A DNA stretch of 64,000 bases from Caenorhabditis remanei (Eukaryota; Nematoda; Chromadorea; Rhabditida; Rhabditidae). The notes beneath the pieces are model-generated. The model did no database searches, was not told the origin of the DNA, and saw only the letters and a list, made by a program, of their open reading frames with translations. Numbering within the stretch: position 1 is the stretch's first letter; each line of letters opens with the position of its first letter. Position numbers and translations under genes: made by a program. Location: assembly GCF_010183535.1 (NCBI RefSeq), contig NC_071330.1, forward strand, positions 13,249,717-13,313,716. The letters run 5' to 3'. Below are positions 45,214 through 56,106 of the stretch, in pieces.

Positions 45214-46140
45214 GGTTTTTAACTTACGTCTATCAAATTGATCGTCATTTGATTCGTCTTGATCCATTAATTTCTTGTCCACCGTTTGTTGCACTCGACC
45301 GTTTCTTATCTATCAAGCCGGTCGGTTCGCTTTTCCTGTACTGTGCTTTAGCACTGAAAAAGAAAACATTAGTTCATAAACGAATTGAGAAAATAGGGAA
45401 TATATGTACGAGATAAATCATGGTTATGTGGATATCTCAAAGATGGCCAAAAAAGAGAAAATAGAAGAGTCACCGTCCAGTACGGAAAGATGGTGGACGA
45501 CTGAGCCAAGAAGATGATGATGAGGAGACTGGGGGCCAGTGGGCGGAGTCTAGTAGGAAACAGCCATCTGTTGGTCTAATATGTGATTTCCCATGGAGAT
45601 AAGTGAGCAGGTGGTTTGTGTTAACAGTAATGAGACAATAGGCTAGTGTCCCTCTATTATATGTTCTCTTGGGAAAGGGCACGGAAAAAGGAGGAAAGAG
45701 GTTGATGAGGTCAAACAAAAACGAAAAAACACAGTCATCTGGCAAAGGACAGGTGGGCCCTCTTATCCTATCGTTCAAGGTTCCAAGTTTCCCCCAAAGT
45801 CATCCGTTCGGACCGATTTCCCAAAGAGATAAGGAGGCAGATGGAAAGACGTGAAAAACAATGCCTCTGACAATATACCTGGAGAGACAATGTGTAAATT
45901 AGTTGACATGTCTACGTTGAAAAATGGATATTTCAAACATGGATATTTTTCGATTTTCTAAAAGAATTTTTTGAATATTTTCCAAAAAAAAGGGAAAATA
46001 TTTTCATTTATTTGAAGCAACTGTCACTGGCGATATACAGTGTACTGTGCTCGCATTTTTTTCTCCCGACTTAGGAAAAATCCTTATGAAAATTGCCGAT
46101 TTTTGAAATCAGCAATTGCCGGATTGCCGAAATTTTCCGT
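45214..46140. other. hAT interior right of the minisatellite
   Basis: A minus-strand segment 45230-45355 is bounded by splice-like sites (TTTTCAG and GTAAGTTAAA) with a short frame (QQTVDKKLMDQDES...), possibly a captured exon. The rest is non-coding. Confidence 0.3.
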
Positions 46141-46163
46141 TGCCGCTTGTCCCTGATCTATAC

Positions 46164-46262
46164 ACTCCATATACAATCAATAATGCGATACCATCAAGGA
46201 GGCCGTCTCACACTGACCAAGTTGACCTTTTTTAACTAAAAACTGCAATTCTTTATGGGCTC
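46164..46262. mobile_element. Right part of the split M1 MITE
   Basis: ACTCCATATACAATCAATAA to CTGCAATTCTTTATGGGC closes the MITE begun at 38541. Confidence 0.8.
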
Positions 46263-46515
46263 GAAGTTACATAATTTCGAGAATCAATTGAAAACATACT
46301 GACAGAGTTTAATCCTGTCCAGAATTGGAAAAAGTTCACATTCATAATTTTTATTACCGTTTGCTACAAAAAAATTAAATTATTCATCTTTTCACCACTT
46401 TTAATTTTGTGGTAGTCGGGTTGTAGATCAACTGGTGAATCTGAAGTGCTGAAAAATAAGAGAAGCTATTATAATGACACATTTCTGAATGCAAACCTTC
46501 TCACAATTATTTTTT

Positions 46516-46702
46516 CTATAAACCCTTTGCCAAACACGGTGGGATTACTGAATAGGGGCTCCTGGTTGAGATACAGAGTGCATCAGCACTGTTGTGCAGT
46601 TCTTGGAGACATTCGAACCATCTAAATAATTATTTTTCTAAAGTTTACAATTTCAGTTGGTATTCCGTGATTCGTAAATCGTTCTCACCGTTTTTGGTCC
46701 AT
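46516..46702 (-). CDS. 39-aa two-exon ORF under a P block
   Basis: Exon 1 46689-46702 (ATG, 14 nt) and exon 2 46516-46621, intron 67 bp (GTGAGAACG ... ATTATTTAG). It reads MDQKRWFECLQELHNSADAL... with three cysteines. A further exon-like piece at 46390-46455 shares its end (GATGAATAATTTAATT) with the 3' end of the gene at 36966. The P block at 46743 is 40 bp upstream. Confidence 0.35.
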
Positions 46703-46742
46703 CAAAAGTTATCCATATTTAATTGAACAATTAAAATTCATT

Positions 46743-46800
46743 AGAATTCAAAAAAAATAAGAATACATTTTTCGACAACTACACACGTCGTCTTGAGAGT
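46743..46800. repeat. P block, copy Q (diverged)
   Basis: GAATTCAAAAAAAATAAG then TTTTTCGACAACTACACACG. The core is recognisable; the rest is diverged. Confidence 0.6.
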
Positions 46801-47094
46801 ATAACTGACCGACTCGAAGCCAGAAGCTGGGGGCGGGCGCTCAAAAATAAGAAAAGGAGAACCAGTTTCTATGGAATCATGATAAATGGCCCCTCTTCAG
46901 TGTCTACAGGAGAGAAGTGGTCTGGGGGAAAGGACTCACCGAGAGATTTATGTTAGTAGTGAGGAGGGCGTGATTTACGACATGTAAAAGGAGCTTGGAA
47001 AAAATGGGAAAGTGAAAAAAGAGGAATTGGAATGACAATTTTTAGCCAGGAAGTTTTTTTCGAAAATTTTGTTTTTTAATTTTGGTAATATCTG

Positions 47095-47112
47095 GAAGTT
47101 TCTGGAAGATTC
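47095..47112. promoter_or_regulatory. Four-pentamer heat shock element
   Basis: GAAGTTTCTGGAAGATTC: GAA and TTC alternate at exact 5-bp spacing four times. Three suffice for an HSF1 site. Confidence 0.6.
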
Positions 47113-47345
47113 TGTAAATCTCGAGAAAAATCGAGAAAAAATGATTTCGGTTAAATACATACTGTTTAGGAATCCTGACCATATTTGAGTTTGTCCTCGG
47201 ATAAGTTGGTTTTGCCACTTGACCTGTTTATTCACGAAAAATTACTTAAAATCAAAATTTTATTGGAAAACAAATGGGAAATGTTTCCGTGAGCACAAAT
47301 GGGCTCAGGACCATTAAACTGTATATCCTTGAGTAAAATCATTGT

Positions 47346-47413
47346 TTCCAGATGTTTCTAGAAACTAAAATTCCCGAAATTTCCAGAATTTTCTAGAAAC
47401 TTCCAGTAATTTC
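47346..47413. promoter_or_regulatory. Extended heat shock element array
   Basis: TTC or GAA occurs in the right phase at 47346, 47356, 47361, then without a break at 47371, 47376, 47381, 47386, 47391, 47396 and 47401, and again at 47411. Seven consecutive perfect pentamers (47371-47403) are far beyond a minimal HSF1 site. The nearest gene is at 48240, with an M1 MITE between. Confidence 0.65.
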
Positions 47414-47552
47414 CAAAAAACCCTGTTTTTTTCAAATTTTCTAGAAATATTCTTCGAACGCACACTAGGTCACATTTATCTTATTAAAACCGCCCGGATT
47501 AGAACTGGTATAAATCGAAATCGTCAAATCTTGTATTACTCGATTCACTGTA

Positions 47553-47994
47553 CAGTAATGGGCATAATTCTAACAATTTTGGCCGTTTTCAGTTGAAAAT
47601 GTTCAACTTTGAGAGGGTGTCACGGTAACAATGATTGTCTCACTAAGTAAATGTTTGATGTACCAAACAGATCAAAAGTAGTACTTAATTTTTGTAGTTG
47701 ACAACTTTTTTGTACGGTTACTCCCTAGAGAGTTATGGTCACTTTAAGGGGACAGCTCAAAAATCACTCTATTTTGCACTGAAATGGGACGATTTGAGGG
47801 AGACGTTATTTTGCCAATACTTAACTCTCTAGGGAGTACCCATACAAAAAAGTTGTCAACTACAAAAATGAAGCTCTACTTTTGTTCTATATGATAGATT
47901 AAAAATTTTACTTATTGGAACAATCAGTGATATCATGACACACTCTCAAAGTTGGGTAATTTTAACTGAAAAAGGCAAAATATTATATCTACTG
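47553..47994. mobile_element. Complete M1 MITE, TA flanks
   Basis: CAGTAATGGGCATAATTC at the left, ATATCTACTG at the right, TA on both sides; a full palindromic body. Confidence 0.85.
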
Positions 47995-48239
47995 TATTTT
48001 TGACATATTTTTTCCCCATTTTTCAACATCCTGATCATTCGGACACACCTAGTCACTTTCACCCCCCCCCCTTTATTGCCGCCTCTTTTTCCCCACCACC
48101 TGGCCGTCATGACGACCGGCTCGGCTGAGCCAGCTCCTCTCTTTTTTTTTCTCATCGTCTCCTGTCTTTTAATAAAATATTCCGTTTTTTTTCATTTTCT
48201 ATTGAATTCGGTTAGGCAAAATCCAAACTCTCCCCCAAT

Positions 48240-48674
48240 ATGAGCCGTGAAGCTGAAATTGTAAGTTAATAATTTTTTGTTTAAAATATTTTCCGTATTT
48301 CATATTTTTTCATTTTCCAGGCCGAAATAGAACGACACGTTCTCGACGCGGAAATCGAATACAATCAGGCGATACTTGAGAGCTGCATGGCACAGCAACG
48401 ACTAACAAGGATTGCAAAGGAAATGCGTCGAAACTCTTTGCCAAATAAATCGTTCCTTCAATCATTCACTCAAGATGTGACTGCACGAACACAAGAAGAA
48501 CTTCATCGTGCGCCGGAAAAGACTGAACAAGGTTTGAAGCGTGTGCGAGAGGTAGGACTGAAACTCGTCGAACTTCGGGATATAGCTGCGTGGGTGAAGA
48601 AGGGTGGGAAGCTACGTGACATTGGAAATGGAGAAGATGGTCAGAATGGAGAAGGACAAAATGCACAAACATAA
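48240..48674 (+). CDS. 124-aa helical protein, two exons
   Basis: Exon 1 48240-48260 (MSREAEI), 60-bp intron (GTAAGTTAAT ... CATTTTCCAG), exon 2 48321-48674. The protein is charged and predicted coiled-coil (AEIERHVLDAEIEYNQAILE...), ending in a low-complexity NGEDGQNGEGQ tail. A poly(A) signal AATAAA follows at 48701. The exon plan (7-9 codons, phase-0 intron, one long exon) is the same as in the three minus-strand genes at 50.8, 52.9 and 55.6 kb, so it may be a distant member. No known domain. Confidence 0.7.
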
Positions 48675-48833
48675 TTGAGTCCATTTATTATTTTACTTCT
48701 AATAAATTTCAATTCTTGATAAAGTGTACTGTTACGTGTGATACTAAATACAATAGAACTGCAGTACATAATCACTTTCCGGTAAATTCGGTAAAAAGTT
48801 TTGTCATGCTCGTGAATCCCAGCATTTCACAAC

Positions 48834-49127
48834 CAGAGTTGAGCGGAATTCCGCCTTCCGCCTCCGCCGTTTTATGATTTTTTTTCGGCCTTCCGCCTAG
48901 AGGATATCAGCTTAAATAATTTTTTCTCCTACTCGAATTTACTGATATTTTTAAAGTTTTTTGCAGCAAAACTAACAATTTTTTACCGAAAAAGGAAATT
49001 TAATACAGATTTAACCATTTTTAAAAGCTTTTTACAACAAAATAAGGCCACTTTTTGCCAATTTTTTCATTCCGCTTTCCGCATTCCGCCTTCTGCCATT
49101 TCAAAAGTCGCATACCGCTCAACTCTG
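48834..49127. mobile_element. 294-bp hAT MITE
   Basis: CAGAGTTGAGCGGAAT at the left mirrors ATACCGCTCAACTCTG at the right, with TTCCGCC repeats inside. An exact 8-bp duplication TTCACAAC flanks it (48826-48833, 49128-49135). Confidence 0.92.
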
Positions 49128-49202
49128 TTCACAACCGGACATTCCGCTAGAGAAGGTTTCGAAATCGGAAATTTTGAAACGTTTTGCTTTTTTGAAACTG
49201 GA

Positions 49203-49580
49203 CGTTATGCAGTTCGAAACTAACAAGGGAAGGTCTCGTGGAGTTATGAGACGTGATCTATATCATTAGAAAGCTGAGGAAATGCTGATTTTAAATATAT
49301 ATTCATATTCAGTTTTTGCACTCGAGACCTGGTATTTGAGAAAAAAAATGTCAAAATTAGGAAAAATGGCAAATTATTGACTTTCTGACACGCGAAAAAA
49401 GTTATTGTTGCAATTTTCGCGTGTTAAAAAGGTAACATTTCACCGTTTTTTTTGAACTTTGACCTCGTTCTTCTCGAATACCAGGCCTCGATAGCAAACA
49501 CTAAATATATATTTGGAATCAGCGTCTTCTCAGCTTTCCAATGTAGGTCACGGCCCATAACTCCACGGTCATCTGCAGGC
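49203..49580. mobile_element. Palindromic MITE, family M2
   Basis: AAGGTCTCGTGGAGTTATGAG ... GACCTGGTATTTGAGAAAAA mirrored by TTCTCGAATACCAGGCCTCG ... CATAACTCCACGGTC around an ACGCGAAAAA/TTTTTCGCGT centre at 49390-49430. Confidence 0.75.
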
Positions 49581-49599
49581 CTCCCCTAGTAAGACAATC

Positions 49600-50760
49600 C
49601 GACACCCAAAACTTAAAATTAAATTTCGCTGTTTCCCTTTTTTCTGGTTTCTTTCAAACGTCCATTTTGTGATTTCCAGACTCGTCAAATTTTAATATTT
49701 AACAAAAATTGCACTTTATTCCCTTGACTCAAAAAGTGCATTCATCAAGAAATGTCGAAGAGCCAGCCGTTTCAAACAACAAAACTGAGAGACAACGAGA
49801 GAATAGGAGGGCTCGCGGAGCCCGTGTGTCACCCAAGCAACCAACGGATTATAGGTAAAGGGCAGTTGAGACGGAGCAGAAGAGGGACGACTGAGAGAGT
49901 GTGAGAAGCGCTGCGGTCGCGTCGCGATAGATCAGTCAATGGGAAATTTCATAAACATTTGTTTTTCAACAACAAGAACATTGGGAAATGGGTGCACCTT
50001 AATCGTTGCAAACACAAAATAACTGGGGTATCTTTAGCGCACATTTTTGAGGCATAAAAACACCGGAAATGTTGATGAAATACACAATAATAGATGTCCG
50101 TGGCGGCGCTGGCGTGCCTGTGGTGCTTTATGAGCTAGCCGACAGTGCTTGCTCTCTTGATATTGGGCTGACACGTTAATTCAATCGTAACCTATGCAAA
50201 CGCGCTTTGTTGAGACTACATTTTTGGTAATATTATTTGAGGCCTAAATTGCAATTTTCAAATATTCTTTGTTCTTTCAAAAATTTGGCCTTTCTCGGTT
50301 ATATGTCTCCATAAAACTGTTTCTTGTCAAAGTTCTTCAGTTAGAACAAAAAAATTTAGGTAAGCTATTTTTCTCAAAAGAGCGCGTTTGCATAGGTTCA
50401 CTTTGAAATACCGTGGGCTGAATTGTGTGAAAAGGGAACCTTTTTGGGTCGCAAGTTTGGAATCGTTATTAAGGACAGCTTGAATAGGCATATCATAAGT
50501 GACGAGCACAAAACGAAAATTTGGGATATGCCTAATCAAGATGTCCTTAATAACTGGTAGCAATTTGAAAGATTCCAAACTTGCGACCCTTTGAGGTTCC
50601 CTTTTGAGAAAAAGGCCACTTTTCAAAATTAGCGAACATTGGGACGTAAGGACCTCCGCTTCATACATTAGAATGATCACGATGTTTTATAACAGTAAAC
50701 AATGTTTTCATAACAGTAAATACATAAAAATCCAAATTTATTGAAATTTATCAGAAAACA
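49600..50760. other. Intergenic with two inverted-repeat remnants
   Basis: AACCTATGCAAACGCGC (50200) is mirrored at 50381, and AGGGAACC...CAAGTTTGGAATC (50428-50462) by a matching stretch at 50570-50605. GGCGTGCCTGTGGTGC motif at 50111. No gene. Confidence 0.5.
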
Positions 50761-50761
50761 A

Positions 50762-51062
50762 TCATCCGTTGTGACGCAATGTTTGTCTCTCCAGTCTCTC
50801 CCTCTCCTCTAATTGACGAACTTGCCACTCGGCTATACGAATATAAGTGCGAAGTTCAACAAGTCTTGTCTCCTCATTGTCTCTTAGCGACACATCTAGA
50901 TCCATCCACTCTGGTGATACTTTTTTTTCAGCGAGTCGAGCTTGATCATCCAGCAGACATTCACGAAGCAAACGGAGTTCGTTCTGGAAATTGGGTGATT
51001 AGGGGCAGCACTGTTTGTAAAAAATAAGATTAACTCACTCTTTTACTCTCAAGATCAGTCAT
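50762..51062 (-). CDS. 81-aa coiled-coil protein, two exons (paralogue 1)
   Basis: Exon 1 51039-51062 (MTDLESKR), 55-bp intron (GTGAGTTAAT ... ATTTCCAG), exon 2 50762-50983. The frame is intact: NELRLLRECLLDDQARLAEKK... to RQLEERERLERQTLRHNG. Heptad-like L/E/R pattern. TATA box GTATAAAAGC at 51261-51270, 200 bp upstream. Clearly homologous to 52852-53189, including promoter and 3' end. Confidence 0.75.
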
Positions 51063-51260
51063 TTTGGTATGGGAGTTTTTCTGGCGAAATAAAGATTGGA
51101 AGCTGCTTAAGATGCTCGTTGTCTTGGAGACAAGTGTATGATTATGATTGAGAAGACGGCTCTGAAGAAAGAGAGATTATAGAGCACGAGAAAGAGAAGA
51201 CAAAAGTGAGAAGAAGAAGAGAAAGGTATTCTGAAAGGATGCAAGTTACAACAGCAGAAG

Positions 51261-51270
51261 GCTTTTATAC
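51261..51270 (-). promoter_or_regulatory. TATA box of the 50.8 kb gene
   Basis: GTATAAAAGC on the minus strand, followed by GTTGTAACTTGCATCC, a stretch shared with the promoter of the 52.9 kb gene. Confidence 0.55.
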
Positions 51271-51299
51271 ACACCGACAGAGAAGAAATCGACTATTAC

Positions 51300-52851
51300 A
51301 TTTGGGAGTTGGTGTGCTATAAAATTGAAAAAAAACACCTCAGGGCGGACAATCAAAGGATGAGACTTCGAAACTCAATGTAGAATTACCGGGCTAAAAG
51401 AAAACTGTAGAGAAAACTACAGTACAGCCATCTTATTCATTAGTAGACAGTGAAGTTTTATCATAACTGACCGCAATACGCCTTTAAATTGGCGGAATAG
51501 ATTTTGTGTTCGATAAATGAAATTTGCAACACAAGTTTGTCTATCGATTGGAAAAAACAGAACTCAAAAATATTAAAAACTAAAAGATTTACAGATGTCT
51601 ATTCCGCATACCTTTCAGAGAGTTGAGACCGACCAAACTTGATTTTTGCCAAAATTTTGGTTTTCGACGTAGAAAACTAGGTTTTGAATAGTTTTAAACG
51701 ACAGAAATGGAATTTTTTGGTTATTTTGATGTAAAAATCACATTCTGGTGTAAGAAATGACAGATTTTCCTCATTTTTGCGAATTTCCAATTTTAAAGGC
51801 GCATATCTCAAAAGTGGGCGGGGCTAACAAAAAGTTGTCAACTACAAAAATGAAGTGCTATACTTGATCTTGGAAAATATACACGATTCTAAAAAGAAAA
51901 AAACAGCCTGGTTTGCGTTTGACGCGTTCTAAGCAAATTTACATCTTTTTGGACAGATCGCTCTATTTATACCTCCTTCTCTCAAAACATGCAAAAAAAA
52001 TTTCAAAAAGTTTCTACAGATCAGATTCTTAAGCCGCTTTTTTTTGTGACTAACATCGTGTTCTGTTGATGAGAAAAATTTCGATAACTCTTTTTGAATT
52101 TCTTATTAGGATTATCACAATGTATGACTCTCAGAGAGGGCTGTCCTAAAGTAAAGCTATTCCGCCAGTTTTACGATTTTTTGCGCCAGCTCTTCCATTT
52201 TGAATCTTACAATTAGCCTACCTCTCCAATTATTCTACATAATTATACCTATCTGTGCTCTCCACTATTCCAACTGATAAGCGTCTCTCTAATTGCTCTT
52301 TTTGAACCTTCCGATATACCTGTATTGAGCAGATTGCTCTAAGATGAGCATGTTAGATAACCAGAAGTGGCGTTAACTTAAGCAAAAAACTGTTGGGGAA
52401 CTAAAAGAAATCTCATAATTGAGCTGTTTTGGTGAGAAATTTGTTATTTTTGAAAATTATGAGATGGAGTGGAGAGGAGGGGTGGTGTCTGGCACGATGT
52501 GCTAATTGCTATTTTCGTCTGTTTTTTGTTTTTGTTGGAGTGGCTGGCACGGTGCCGGTTAGTACCAATCAACATGGTATAAATCGTCGAGATAGCTCAG
52601 TCATGGGAAATTTTATAAAAATTTCGTCACAAGCACAAAATGTCTGGGGTGCCTTTGGCGCGCATTTTAGAGGCATTCTAAAGAGATTCAGTTGATGAAA
52701 CAGAGATTTCTGTGGCGCTGGCGTGCCTGTGATGCTTTCTGGTTAAATGAACATGCGCTACATAAATTAGAATGATCACGACGTAATTCAACTCAAAACA
52801 GTACACAATTCTCAAAAATTCAAATTTATTGAAAAAAAAATCAGAAAACAA
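51300..52851. other. Intergenic; decayed M1 fragment and promoter-like duplicate
   Basis: 51795-51870 is the right half of an M1 core-B MITE. 52285-52380 (CTCTAATTGCTC...AAGTGGCGT) is repeated at 54835-54945, marking the tandem duplication. GGCGCG-type motifs at 51915, 52643 and 52717. Confidence 0.5.
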
Positions 52852-53189
52852 TTATCCCTTGTGACGCAATTTTCCGTCTGCCGCCAGTCTCTCCATCTCT
52901 TCTCCTTGACGAATTCTCGTCTCGCAATCACGAATACAGTAGCGAATCTCAGCAAACGTTTCTTCTTCGTCATCTTCGTAATAGGGTTGCCACCCTGCAG
53001 CTTTTTTCTCCGCGTATTCAATTAGCTCGTTATGCAGTTTTTGACGAAGTATACGGAGTGCAGTCTGGAAATATGGGGAATGCTTGAAAGGTGTCTAGTC
53101 AAAACCGCGAGTCATTTTTTTGGGACAGCACTGTTTGAAAATTGACAAAAAACAAATCAACTCACTCTCCAGTTCTCCATATCACTCAT
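52852..53189 (-). CDS. 78-aa coiled-coil protein, two exons (paralogue 2)
   Basis: Exon 1 53166-53189 (MSDMENWR), 101-bp intron (GTGAGTTGAT ... ATATTTCCAG), exon 2 52852-53064: TALRILRQKLHNELIEYAEKK..., an acidic DDEEETFAEIRY stretch, and RLAADGKLRHKG. It aligns with paralogue 1 at the start (LR.LR..L) and the end (LRH..G). The longest uninterrupted minus frame here is in the wrong phase; the spliced frame is the conserved one. Confidence 0.75.
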
Positions 53190-53328
53190 TTTGGAATGGA
53201 AGCTGCTCGAGAAGCTAGTTGTTTTGGTGACAAGTCTATAATTATGATTTTGAGAAGGCACTCTGAAGAAAAAGAGATTATAGAGCACTGAGAGAGGACA
53301 GAAGTGAAGGGATGCAAGTTACAACATA

Positions 53329-53338
53329 GCTTTTATAC
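53329..53338 (-). promoter_or_regulatory. TATA box of the 52.9 kb gene
   Basis: GTATAAAAGC, 140 bp upstream of the ATG. The flanks match those of the 50.8 kb gene promoter. Confidence 0.55.
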
Positions 53339-53444
53339 TCTTCGCTCTGAAAGGGGGCGGAGCTATTCAAAATACAAAGAGACATTGAGTCAGAGAGGTT
53401 GAGCCATCAAAGGGTGGTTAGAAGAAGAAAACTTCTGAAAAACG

Positions 53445-53720
53445 CGTCCTAGGCGCGCCAGATTCAAAATTCTGAAAATAAAAATGCGATTTTTAGAATC
53501 AGCTTGTCGAGAGCTTTCAGAAAAGTATAATCATCCCTGTTTGATGCAAGTTGGGTCTTATTACGAAAACTACAGTAAGGTAGTTTTTGTGGTAAGACCC
53601 AACTTGCTCAGAACCTAGGCATGATTATACTTATTAGAAGCGTCATGACACGCTGAATCTGATGAGATAAGTTTCATGGCCAAGAATTAGGTTTCTAGGC
53701 CACGAGAGCTCAAAATGTTG
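53445..53720. repeat. Palindromic element, inverted relative to 56772-57060
   Basis: CTAGGCGCGCCAGATTC, CTTGTCGAGAGCTTTC and AAGTATAATCATCCCTG, then a hairpin centre (TTGGGTCTTA ... TAAGACCCAA) and CCACGAGAGCTC. The same element lies inverted at 56772-57060. Confidence 0.75.
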
Positions 53721-55606
53721 AATTGTATGCCGAGAATTCAGCTTCTTCCTACCGTATACCCCAGAAAAAGAAGTAAAAACAAAAAATTTAAATTAAAATG
53801 AAAACTGAGTTAAATTCGCAACATCGCGCGCCCCCATATTTATATCATCTCACACGCTACCTAAGCTCCGCCCACTTCTCGACCTGTCACCTATTTCTAT
53901 CTGCGTCTCTCGACTCACCTATACTATTTCCCAATTTCTAATTACCGCCCATCTTACGCCCAAAACATAAAGAAATGATATATTATTCATAAATATGTTA
54001 GTATGTCAATGTTTGTCGTTGCCGAATTTTTAATGATAATGAAAAAAAATTGAGGGGAAGAAAAATGTGGCAAAAATGAATGTATTTACAGAAGTTTTGG
54101 GAATAACTCACCAGAGACCGCCCATACAAAAAATTTGTCGACTACAAAAATAAAGCACTAGATTTGATGTACAAATTCTGCAAACTTGGAGACTGCCCAA
54201 TTATTTTTGTGATATCGAATTTTTAATGGTGTCAGTATAACCCCTCTTGGCTTATTCTTGGCTATGTTCAGACAAAATTTAAACAAGATTCAGAATCTTC
54301 ACGTCTTCAGCTTTTTTATCATATGAACTTGGCTATCCCTCTTTTGTCTAAAAACAGTTCACCTCGGTTCAAAAAGTAACCCAAGTTTTTAAATATTCAG
54401 CTAAAAATCTCAAAAGCTGTGTCCATGGTAAGTTTTTGACGCGGAATTTGAATTTGGCATCATTTTTCCTGCTGGACTCAATGTTTTGCAAGTGTTTGGT
54501 AGGTAAACTCAAAATTTCAGTTAAATATCTAATATCCCGGAAAACCCTCAATTCCTAGCTAATTTTCAATTCAATATTCGAATTCAGCATCCATTTTCAC
54601 CTTGGAAAACTTGTTTTTTGAAAAAAGTACGCAAATTGTAGAAATCCAGCAAAATGTGCCTAGGGGTAGGTTTTGATGCAGAATTCGAATTTCAAATTCG
54701 TTTCCCATAAAATTGGAGCTTAACAATTAGCCTACATCACCAGCCCGCCAACCGTGATAAGCTTCACCTGTGTCCCCTGTTTAATCCCATCCTGTCTACA
54801 TAATAACACCTATCGGTTCTTCACTCTTCCTACTAATTGTCTCTAATTGCTCTATTTGAACCTTCCGGTATGCCTATCTTCAGGAACATATAGAGCAGAT
54901 AGCTGTAAGATGGGTATGTTAGATAAAAGAAGTGGCGTAATTCAGGAAATTGTGGGGAGACAAATAGAGACAGAAATAATCTTATCATTTAGTTGTTTTC
55001 CAATCTCTTATTTTTGAATATGACAAGGAGTTGAGTGTCTAAAATGTTATTAAAATGAGTTACCGTAAAAACTATATTAGACCGACATGTCGCTCTATTT
55101 TTCAACCGCCTCTCAGAAAAATATTGTGGTTTCAGAAACTCATTAAAATTGAACGGAAAAACTTTTTTGAAAGTTCTATACGTTGATCTAGAGGTTACTA
55201 TTCACGCTGCTTCTAATCAGAACCAATAAAATACACTGGGATAATCATATTCATGAATTCTGAGTATAGGTGGGTGTCGTTCTATTAGAGGTGTCGTTCT
55301 ATTAAAGGTGTCGCTCTAATACAGTTTTTACGGTATTTGTTATTTTCGTCTGTTTTTCTGTTTTTCATTGAGTAGGAATGACTGCTGGCACGGTGCCGGT
55401 TAGTACCAAACTAGGAAATGCGCTCTCTTGACAAAATCGAAGAAATTTACATAAATTTTTATTGTTAGCTCAGAAAAATTCTTACAACTGCGCTCCACAG
55501 AAATCCACTTGAAAATGTCTCTTTTTCTCTGATACTCTCAATTTCGCACGCAATTTTTTTCAGTTTCGGTAGAGCGCGGTTGTAAGAAGCGTGTCGTTTT
55601 AATAAA
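53721..55606. other. Intergenic, no gene
   Basis: It holds a partial M1 arm at 54095-54210, the duplicated CTCTAATTGCTC segment (54835-54945), and AT-rich sequence. Confidence 0.5.
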
Positions 55607-56106
55607 TCAGACGGAGGAAACAAGATATTTCTTCTGATGAGAAGCTCTTGCTGCATCCACAAGATCCCAAAATCTTCCTCCTTCTGCACTCTTTTCTGCA
55701 CGCTCCTCAATAGTCTGACAGTTCGCTTGTTTAGCTTCTTCCTTCTTCAAATTTTTCTGAGCTTTCTGGTAAGCTCTATCGCGTCGCAGGGGTAGTCGAG
55801 AGAATTCAAAATGTTCCTGAAATATGAGAAAGTTTCACTACCAGAAAGAAATCATTTACAGTAAAACCTGTATTGCGGTGATCGTTCAAAGCGGTATATC
55901 TTGGTTCCCAACAGAGATATCGAAAAGTTGTCAACTGTCAAAATATAGTTTGATATTTATAGAATATAATTTGAGTTTAAAAAAATGCTGTATTTCTAAA
56001 GAGAGTCAAGATATTATGCTTCTAACTTTTGCTAGTGGGAGCAACTCTACTACAGGTGTTACGGTAAACAACAACTCACCTTCTTCGCATCGTTGTTGTT
56101 AATCAT
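55607..56106 (-). CDS. 78-aa helical protein, two exons (third gene of the same architecture)
   Basis: Exon 1 56080-56106 (MINNNDAKK), donor GTGAGTTGTT, 258-bp intron, acceptor CATATTTCAG, exon 2 55607-55816: EHFEFSRLPLRRDRAYQK..., EEAKQANCQTIEERAEK, FWDLVDAARASHQKK. Same length as paralogue 2 and same intron phase, but sequence similarity is weak. The long intron is explained by a MITE (55858-56063). Confidence 0.65.
55858..56063. mobile_element. MITE (family M3) inside an intron
   Basis: ACAGTAAAACCTGTATTGCGG at the left, CTACAGGTGTTACGGTAAA at the right. It lies within the intron of the 55.6 kb gene; relatives at 18700 and 19215. Confidence 0.6.

Larger units (their letters stand above)
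38841..46155. mobile_element. 7.3-kb non-autonomous hAT-type transposon
   Basis: Ends CAGGGACGAGCGGCAA and TTGCCGCTTGTCCCTG (16 bp, one mismatch), with further TTGCCG/CGGCAA copies just inside both ends. It is flanked by an exact 8-bp duplication ATCTATAC (38833-38840, 46156-46163), and the host MITE reads on without a gap once the element is removed. No transposase frame was found. The interior holds an inverted-repeat element (39576-40329) and a large minisatellite (41257-45180). Confidence 0.92.

Noticed and set aside
45470..45778. Minus-strand 102-codon ORF inside the hAT element
   Set aside because: Low-complexity Ser/Pro content, no splice context or recognisable motif.
54375..54400. 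Spliced-leader RNA gene (ACCCAAGTTT)
   Set aside because: Only ten bases match the SL1 leader; no snRNA-like body or Sm site.
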